Positions 7,920-12,186 of a DNA stretch of 12,186 nucleotides are shown here, piece after piece. The first letter of the stretch is position 1, and the number at the start of each line of letters is the position of its first letter. Location: assembly GCA_900772565.1 (NCBI GenBank), contig CAAHET010000045.1, forward strand, positions 1 to 12,186, in the 5' to 3' direction. The stretch is from an uncultured Faecalibacterium sp. (GTDB taxonomy: Bacteria; Bacillota; Clostridia; Oscillospirales; Ruminococcaceae). The position numbers and the translations under genes were made by a program. Below the pieces are notes generated by a model. That model made no database searches. It had not been told where the DNA came from and worked only from the letters and a program-made list of their open reading frames with translations.

Positions 7920-9044
7920 ATGCAGGAAGTACGCGCAGCCGTTATTGGCACCGGTGTCATGGGGCGCAAGTATGCCCAGATGATTGCAGAAGGAAAGGCG
8001 GGGGCATTGCGCCTGACCGCCGTGGTCTGCCGCAGCGCCGAGGCACAGCAGTGGGCAAAAGACACCCTGCCGGATACGGTGCGGGTGTGCCCCAGCGCCG
8101 AGGAGCTGTACACCCACGCGGAGGAGTTTGACGCCGTGCTGGTAGTCACTCCGCACAAGACCCACCCGGCGCTGGTGATGCAGGCATTTGCCCACGGAAA
8201 GCACGTTCTGTGCGACAAGCCCAGCGCAAACGCGCTGGCACCGGCACTGGAAATGAACCGCGCCGCCGAGGAAAGCGGCCTTGTTTTCGCCATGATGTTC
8301 CATCAGCGCCGCTACAAAAAGTATATGCGGCTTAAAAGTTTACTGGATGATGGTGCTCTGGGCGAGATCAAACGGGTGCAGCTGGAAAACAGCCGCTACT
8401 TCCGCACATGGATGTACCACCGCTCCGGCAGCTGGCGTTCCAGCTGGGCAGGGGAGGGCGGCGGCGCGCTGCTCAATCAGGGACAGCACATTCTGGACAT
8501 CTGGCAGTGGCTGTTCGGCATGCCGAACAGCATTTATGCCGTGATCCCCTACGGCAAGTATAACGATTTCATGGTGGACGATGAAGCTACTCTGCTGATG
8601 GAGTACCCGCAGCAGCGCACGGCTACCTTTATCCTCTCCACCGGCGAGGGCAGCTACACCGAGCGGCTGGAAATTGTGGGCACCAAGGGCACCGCCCTGC
8701 TGGAAGAGGATACCCTCACCCTGCACACCTATGCGCCGGACACCGAGACCTACCGCCGCACCGCAAACTGCACCGAGCGCCAGCAGCTTACCGAGATTAC
8801 CACCACCGAGCAGTTCGCGCCGCAGGCAGAGCCTTACCCGGAGATGCTGGCAAACTTTGCGGATGCCATCCTGCACGGCACGCCCCTGACCGCCCCCGGC
8901 GTGGAGGGCGTGCGGGCGCTGGAGCTGACCGATGCGGCTTACCTGTCCGCATGGCTGGGGGAGAAGCTCACCCTGCCGCTGGATGCAGACCGGTTTGAAC
9001 AGGAGCTGCAAAAACATATTCAGGAGGAACAGACAAATGGCTAA
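7920..9044 (+). CDS. Gfo/Idh/MocA-family NAD(P)-dependent oxidoreductase
   Basis: This 374-residue protein has the two-domain plan of the family. The N-terminal Rossmann domain has the dinucleotide loop GTGVMG (10-15). The catalytic-lysine motif reads CDKP (98-101, lysine 100) where most members have EKP. The substrate domain has GGGALLNQGQHILD (180-193), matching the conserved G-G-x-x-x-D/N-x-G-x-H signature with histidine 190 as the likely catalytic partner. Enzymes of this fold oxidise or reduce hydroxyl or keto groups of sugars, inositols, amino sugars or related compounds. The substrate cannot be named from the sequence. The start at ATG 7920 follows AGGAGGGA (7907-7914). It lies between a G3E GTPase gene and a second Gfo/Idh/MocA-like gene whose start overlaps its last codons, so the two oxidoreductase-fold proteins are probably made together. 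Confidence 0.92.
   Translation: MQEVRAAVIGTGVMGRKYAQMIAEGKAGALRLTAVVCRSAEAQQWAKDTLPDTVRVCPSAEELYTHAEEFDAVLVVTPHKTHPALVMQAFAHGKHVLCDKPSANALAPALEMNRAAEESGLVFAMMFHQRRYKKYMRLKSLLDDGALGEIKRVQLENSRYFRTWMYHRSGSWRSSWAGEGGGALLNQGQHILDIWQWLFGMPNSIYAVIPYGKYNDFMVDDEATLLMEYPQQRTATFILSTGEGSYTERLEIVGTKGTALLEEDTLTLHTYAPDTETYRRTANCTERQQLTEITTTEQFAPQAEPYPEMLANFADAILHGTPLTAPGVEGVRALELTDAAYLSAWLGEKLTLPLDADRFEQELQKHIQEEQTNG
9022..9028 (+). promoter_or_regulatory. Ribosome binding site inside the upstream gene that fixes the second oxidoreductase start
   Basis: AGGAGGA lies 8 nt before ATG 9037 and within the 3' end of the preceding coding region. It selects this start over an in-frame ATG at 8932, whose 35 extra residues look like out-of-frame reading of the upstream gene. 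Confidence 0.85.
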
Positions 9045-10062
9045 GCTGCGGTTTATAGTAGTAGGCTCCGGCTGGCGGTCGCTGTTTTACTGGCGCATCG
9101 CGCAGGCGCTGCCGGAGCGGTTCGAGCTGTGCGCCATGCTTTGCCGCACCGAGGAAAAGGCCGAAAAGATGCACCGGGAGTACGGTGTGCCGGTAAGCAC
9201 CTTGGTGGAGCAGTGCGCTGCCCTGCACCCGGACCTTGTGGTGGTGGCGGTGAATAAAGCGTCCATCGCCGCCGTCAGCACCGAATGGCTTGCCCGGGGT
9301 TTTGCCGTGCTGAGCGAGACCCCGGCGGCGCTGGAGGAGGACGCGCTGCGCGCCCTCTGGCAGCTGCACCGGCAGGGCGCAAAGCTGCAAGTAGCAGAGC
9401 AGTACTGGCTGTACCCCACGCTGGCAAAGCGGCTGGCGGCGGTGCGCAGCGGCGCACTGGGCACGCCGCAGTTTGCCCGGCTGTCGGTGGCGCACGGCTA
9501 CCACGCAGTCAGTCTGGCGCGGCAGTTCCTAGGTGCCGGGCAGCAGCCGGTGCGGGTGACCGGCCGTAGCTGGACAGAAAAGATCATCGAGACGGATTCC
9601 CGCTGGGGAGCGGTGCATAACGGCGCTCTGGTGGAAAAGACCTTGCAGCAGCACACGCTGGAATTTGCGGGCGGCGGCACGGCGTTTCTGGATTTCAACG
9701 GCGTGCAGTACCACTCCTATCTGCGCAGCACCCACACCAGTGTGCAGGGAGAGCGGGGCGAAGTGTTCGATGATACCCTGCGCTGTCTGGATACCGCAGG
9801 GGAGCCGGTGTGCCGTCTGCTGACCCCGCTGCCCGACCCGCTGGCAGCTGCCGCCGCACAGGCAGGGCTTAACGAGGACGAGACCGCCATTGCCTGTTTT
9901 CTGGACAGGATGCAGGGCTATCTTGCCGGCGGGGCGGAGGTGTATCCGCTGGCAGGCGCCTTACAGGACGCCTATCTTGCCCTGCTGATGGAGCGCGCCC
10001 TTGCCGCCCCCGGTCAGCCGGTGGAAAGCACCCCGCAGCCGTGGAATACGGCAGAAGAATAA
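9037..10062 (+). CDS. Second Gfo/Idh/MocA-fold protein, catalytic lysine replaced
   Basis: This 341-residue protein starts with a Rossmann-type LRFIVVGSGWRSLFY, giving the dinucleotide loop GSGWRS (10-15). At the place of the EKP motif it reads SETP (93-96), so the catalytic lysine is replaced by threonine. The C-terminal half is only weakly like the family substrate domain, and I cannot point to a canonical GGGxxxDxGxH motif. A conserved-looking segment, VAHGYHAVSLARQFL, near residue 150-165 may take its place. It may bind nucleotide without the standard dehydrogenase chemistry, act on a different substrate by another mechanism, or partner the enzyme encoded just upstream. The 8-bp overlap with that gene suggests translational coupling. 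No related name can be given with confidence. The gene ends just before a bidirectional terminator. Confidence 0.85.
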   Translation: MAKLRFIVVGSGWRSLFYWRIAQALPERFELCAMLCRTEEKAEKMHREYGVPVSTLVEQCAALHPDLVVVAVNKASIAAVSTEWLARGFAVLSETPAALEEDALRALWQLHRQGAKLQVAEQYWLYPTLAKRLAAVRSGALGTPQFARLSVAHGYHAVSLARQFLGAGQQPVRVTGRSWTEKIIETDSRWGAVHNGALVEKTLQQHTLEFAGGGTAFLDFNGVQYHSYLRSTHTSVQGERGEVFDDTLRCLDTAGEPVCRLLTPLPDPLAAAAAQAGLNEDETAIACFLDRMQGYLAGGAEVYPLAGALQDAYLALLMERALAAPGQPVESTPQPWNTAEE

Positions 10063-10066
10063 CGAA

Positions 10067-10104
10067 AAAACGGCTGCTGCACGGGGTAGTGCAGCAGCCG
10101 TTTT
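10067..10104. terminator. Bidirectional terminator between convergent genes
   Basis: CGGCTGCTGCAC (10071-10082) pairs perfectly with GTGCAGCAGCCG (10089-10100) around a six-base loop. The stem is flanked by A residues on the left (10065-10070) and TTTT on the right (10101-10104). Read on the plus strand it ends the oxidoreductase unit. Read on the minus strand, with six T residues, it ends the EIIA gene. The symmetric flanks explain how one hairpin serves both. Confidence 0.93.
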
Positions 10105-10117
10105 ATCTTATGAAAGC

Positions 10118-10627
10118 TTAAACCTTGAACAGCGGAGTGCCGGGTGCAACATCACCCTCAGCCAGCATCTTCACATCGTCCGCACCATCGGTCACGATGA
10201 TGGCGGTTGCGGTGGGATGGCCGGCTGCGCGGATGGCATCCAGATCGACCTTCAGCAGCGGAGTGCCTGCGGTGACCTTCTGACCCTCCTTGACCAGCGC
10301 AGTAAAGCCCTGACCCTTCATGTCCACGGTATCCATGCCGACGTGGATCAGCAGCTCGGTCCCCTCGCTGCTGGTCATACCCACAGCGTGCAGGGTGGTG
10401 GCGATCTGGGTCACAGTGCCGTCAAAGGGAGCGTACACGGTATCACCGGTGGGCTCAATGCCGCAGCCGGGGCCCAGAATGCCCTGTGCAAAAGTCTCGT
10501 CAGGGATGTCGGCCTGTGCCAGCACCTTGCCCTGCAGCGGCGTCAGGATCGTCTTGCTCTGGTTGGTGAATTTGCTGGTGTTTTCGTCCTTGGCCTTGCC
10601 GCCGAACAGTTTGTCAAAAAAGCCCAT
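10118..10627 (-). CDS. PTS glucose-type EIIA (Crr-like), stand-alone domain
   Basis: This 169-residue protein is a single EIIA domain of the glucose superfamily. It contains APFDGTV (66-72), the HAVGM segment with histidine 80, and ELLIHVGMDTV (91-101) with histidine 95, the expected phospho-acceptor that takes phosphate from HPr and passes it to an EIIB domain. The tail TPLLKVD and TPLFKV fits the family. The first residues, MGFFDKLFGG, look like the short amphipathic helix that tethers E. coli EIIA-Glc to the membrane. In most Firmicutes this domain is fused to EIICB; here it stands alone, with no other PTS gene in the window. It may serve one or more EIICB proteins encoded elsewhere or have a regulatory role. 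The start is supported by AAGGAAGGA on the minus strand (10637-10645). Its own promoter and a terminator mark it as a single-gene unit. Confidence 0.93.
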   Translation of the reverse strand: MGFFDKLFGGKAKDENTSKFTNQSKTILTPLQGKVLAQADIPDETFAQGILGPGCGIEPTGDTVYAPFDGTVTQIATTLHAVGMTSSEGTELLIHVGMDTVDMKGQGFTALVKEGQKVTAGTPLLKVDLDAIRAAGHPTATAIIVTDGADDVKMLAEGDVAPGTPLFKV

Positions 10628-10714
10628 GGTGAATGTCCTTCCTTCTTAATCAATGTTCAAAAGCGGCAAGGGAACCATCGGATCTCAACCTGCCGCTCCC
10701 GAAAACTATACCTA

Positions 10715-10743
10715 TATATAAAAGATACCATATCATCCTGCAA
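10715..10743 (-). promoter_or_regulatory. Candidate promoter of the EIIA gene
   Basis: On the minus strand TTGCAG (10738-10743) and TATATA (10715-10720) are separated by 17 bp, in an AT-rich gap between the aldolase stop and the EIIA start. An overlapping alternative, TTGCTT with TATCTT at 17 bp, starts a few bases upstream. The leader would be about 80 nt. No clear terminator separates it from the aldolase gene, so read-through is also possible. Confidence 0.55.
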
Positions 10744-10776
10744 AAAGCAAGAAGCAACCTTACATAAAGCAGTGCG

Positions 10777-11799
10777 TTACATCAGCGCAAGCAGCGCTTC
10801 CACCTCGTCCATGCGGGTGGCCCAGCTGGTGGCGATGCGCACCACGGTGTGGGTGTCGTCGAACTTCTCCCAGAAGCCGAACTTTGCCTTGCCCTCCAGC
10901 GCAGCCAGCTGGGTATTTTCCAGCACAAGGAAGATCTGGTTGGTGGGGGAGTCCATAAAGAAGCGGTAGCCCTTTTCGGCAAAACCAGCCTTCAGGCGGT
11001 TGGCCGTGGCAATGGCGTTTTTGCTGATGGAGAAATACAGGTCATCGGTGAACAGCACATCGAACTGAATGCCCAGCAGCCGACCCTTTGCCAGCAGTGC
11101 GCCCTGCTGTTTGACCATGGTCATAAAGTGTGCCGGTGCGCCGTGGGGGAACACCACAGCTTCGCCGCACAGTGCACCCACCTTGGTGCCGCCGATGTAG
11201 AACACATCGGTCAGCCGGGCAAGGTCGGCCAGCGTCACGTCCGTGCCCTCGGCGGCCAGACCGTAGCCCAGCCGTGCACCATCGAGGAAGAGCGGCAGCT
11301 TATACTCCTGACAGACAGCGTGCAGGGCTTCCAGCCCTGCTTTAGTGTACAGGGTGCCGTACTCAGTGGGGTGGGAGATGTACACCATGCCGGGGAACAC
11401 CATGTGATCGTGGTTGTCGTCGGCGTAGAAGGTAGCCACCAGCTCCCGCAGCTCGGCAGCGTCCAGCTTGCCGTTGTGCTGCGGCAGGGTGATCACCTTG
11501 TGGCCGGTGTACTCGATGGCACCGGCCTCGTGCCCGGCCACATGGCCGGTGGCAGCGGCCACTACGCCCTGCCACCGCTGCAGTATGGACGCAATGACGA
11601 TGGCGTTGCTCTGTGTACCGCCAGAGATGAACTGCACATCGGCCTCCGGGCAGGCACAGGCAGCGCGGATCTTCTCCCGGGCGCTGGCGCAGAAGGGGTC
11701 AGTGCCGTAGCCAGAGACCTTTTCAAAGTTGGTCTCGGTCAGCTTTTGCAAAATGGCGGGGTGTGCACCCTCGCAGTAGTCGTTTTCAAAATACAGCAT
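10777..11799 (-). CDS. PLP-dependent low-specificity threonine aldolase-type enzyme (beta-eliminating lyase fold)
   Basis: This 340-residue protein has the usual length and motif order of the threonine aldolase family in the fold-type I PLP enzymes. It starts with YFENDYCEGAHP and SGYGTDPF, followed by the phosphate-binding SGGTQSNAI (59-67). GHVAGHEAGAIE places histidine 86 where the PLP-stacking residue is expected. DGARLG (173-178) supplies the aspartate and arginine that hold the cofactor, and GGTKVGA carries the likely Schiff-base lysine 206. The family cleaves L-threonine or L-allo-threonine to glycine and acetaldehyde, in the cytoplasm. Related members with this N-terminus are often annotated only as aminotransferase class I/II-fold or beta-eliminating lyase, so the exact substrate is uncertain. 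The start at 11799 follows GAGGAG on the minus strand (11809-11814). It has a near-consensus promoter of its own. Confidence 0.9.
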   Translation of the reverse strand: MLYFENDYCEGAHPAILQKLTETNFEKVSGYGTDPFCASAREKIRAACACPEADVQFISGGTQSNAIVIASILQRWQGVVAAATGHVAGHEAGAIEYTGHKVITLPQHNGKLDAAELRELVATFYADDNHDHMVFPGMVYISHPTEYGTLYTKAGLEALHAVCQEYKLPLFLDGARLGYGLAAEGTDVTLADLARLTDVFYIGGTKVGALCGEAVVFPHGAPAHFMTMVKQQGALLAKGRLLGIQFDVLFTDDLYFSISKNAIATANRLKAGFAEKGYRFFMDSPTNQIFLVLENTQLAALEGKAKFGFWEKFDDTHTVVRIATSWATRMDEVEALLALM

Positions 11800-11843
11800 G
11801 GCAAAACGCTCCTCTATGTTATTTTCAACAAAGCAGTAGCTCT

Positions 11844-11872
11844 ATTCTACATCGCAGCGAAAACTCTGTCAA
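11844..11872 (-). promoter_or_regulatory. Sigma-A-type promoter of the aldolase gene
   Basis: On the minus strand a perfect TTGACA (11867-11872) is followed after exactly 17 bp by TAGAAT (11844-11849). Transcription would start near 11837, giving a leader of about 38 nt before the aldolase start. Confidence 0.82.
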
Positions 11873-12046
11873 ATCCAAAACGGTGCACAGCACACGCAAT
11901 GTGCTGCAGAACGTTTACAAATGCCGGAATGCGGCCGGAAAGACGGCAAAAAACGGTTGCGAAGCTGATACCGTAACCGCATTGCCTGTAAAAAATACGA
12001 AAGTATGATCCTTTCCCAAAATATAAAAAGTTTTTCAAAAAAGTGC
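11873..12046. other. Non-coding divergent spacer between aldolase and tRNA promoters
   Basis: I see no credible gene here. Short open frames on both strands lack ribosome binding sites and recognisable sequence. The stretch holds a 7-bp inverted repeat, CAGCACA/TGTGCTG (11888-11894 with 11900-11906, 5-nt loop), directly behind the aldolase promoter. A weak CGGTT/AACCG pair (11954-11958 with 11975-11979) lies further right. The last 60 bp before the tRNA promoter are AT-rich. Confidence 0.6.
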
Positions 12047-12074
12047 TTGACAATTTTGCTGCATCTGGTATAAT
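12047..12074 (+). promoter_or_regulatory. Consensus promoter of the tRNA-Leu gene
   Basis: A perfect TTGACA (12047-12052) and a perfect TATAAT (12069-12074) are 16 bp apart, with TGG before the -10 as an extended element. Transcription should start near 12081, about 38 nt before the mature tRNA. The strength fits a stable RNA gene. Confidence 0.9.
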
Positions 12075-12118
12075 AACTATCGTTCCCGGCGCCACGGCGC
12101 AGGAACAAAATAGAATAT

Positions 12119-12186
12119 GCGGATATGGCGGAATTGGCAGACGCGTTAGATTCAGGTTCTAATCGGGGCAACTCGGTGGAGGTTCA
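12119..12186 (+). tRNA. tRNA-Leu, anticodon CAG, 3' end beyond the window
   Basis: The sequence starts with acceptor strand GCGGATA (12119-12125) and continues into a D-arm of the class II type. An anticodon stem TTAGA/TCTAA encloses the 7-base loop TTCAGGT, with CAG at 12153-12155. CGGGGCAACTCGG forms the long variable arm typical of leucine tRNA. The window ends inside the T-arm (GGTTCA), so the T-stem, acceptor 3' strand and any encoded CCA are not visible. It reads CTG, which the neighbouring genes use as their main leucine codon. Confidence 0.96.

Noticed and set aside
10001..10969. 322-codon plus-strand open frame across the EIIA gene
   Set aside because: It is antisense to a clear EIIA and crosses the bidirectional terminator and the EIIA promoter.
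10849..11976. 375-codon plus-strand open frame across the aldolase gene and its promoter
   Set aside because: It is a shadow of the aldolase gene, with no motifs. The minus frame has the complete PLP-enzyme signature.
11948..11979. Possible minus-strand terminator: CGGTT/AACCG stem followed by six T residues
   Set aside because: The stem has only five pairs with a 16-nt loop, and no minus-strand gene is visible for it to terminate.

Overview
The window reads as chromosomal DNA of a G+C-rich, low-oxygen-type Firmicute. My best guess is a Faecalibacterium-like member of the Oscillospiraceae. This rests on the strong use of CTG and GCC-type codons, the gene content (G3E GTPase, tandem Gfo/Idh/MocA proteins, stand-alone glucose-type EIIA), AGGAGG ribosome binding sites and sigma-A-type promoters. 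It is pattern recognition, not a database result. No phage, transposon, CRISPR array or plasmid function is visible. All genes look intact.

Layout, left to right. (1) 44-2128 (+): a complete EF-G-like translational GTPase of the EF-G-2 type, closed by a strong terminator. (2) 2297-6865 (+): a promoter followed by a two-gene unit. It encodes a solute-binding lipoprotein with a twin-arginine-like signal and, 35 bp downstream, a 1010-residue membrane protein with a Cache-like extracellular sensor, a PAS-like region, and GGDEF and EAL domains that both keep their key residues. There is no ABC permease or ATPase beside it. A terminator hairpin follows. (3) 6927-10062 (+): a CobW/G3E-type GTPase and two different Gfo/Idh/MocA-fold proteins. 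The second of these overlaps the first by 8 bp and lacks the usual catalytic lysine. This run ends at a bidirectional terminator shared with the convergent gene. (4) 10118-10627 (-): a stand-alone PTS EIIA of the glucose family with its own promoter. (5) 10777-11799 (-): a PLP-dependent low-specificity threonine aldolase-type enzyme with a near-consensus promoter. (6) 11873-12186: a non-coding divergent region ending in a consensus promoter, a short leader hairpin and a tRNA-Leu(CAG) gene cut by the window end.

How the parts may work together. The lipoprotein and GGDEF-EAL protein look like an extracellular-ligand to c-di-GMP signalling pair, with the binding protein as a possible co-receptor rather than a transporter part. 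This is the best candidate for an under-described system here. The GTPase and two oxidoreductase-fold proteins form a second co-directional cluster whose substrate cannot be read from sequence. The EF-G-like protein, EIIA, aldolase and tRNA look like independent housekeeping or metabolic units.
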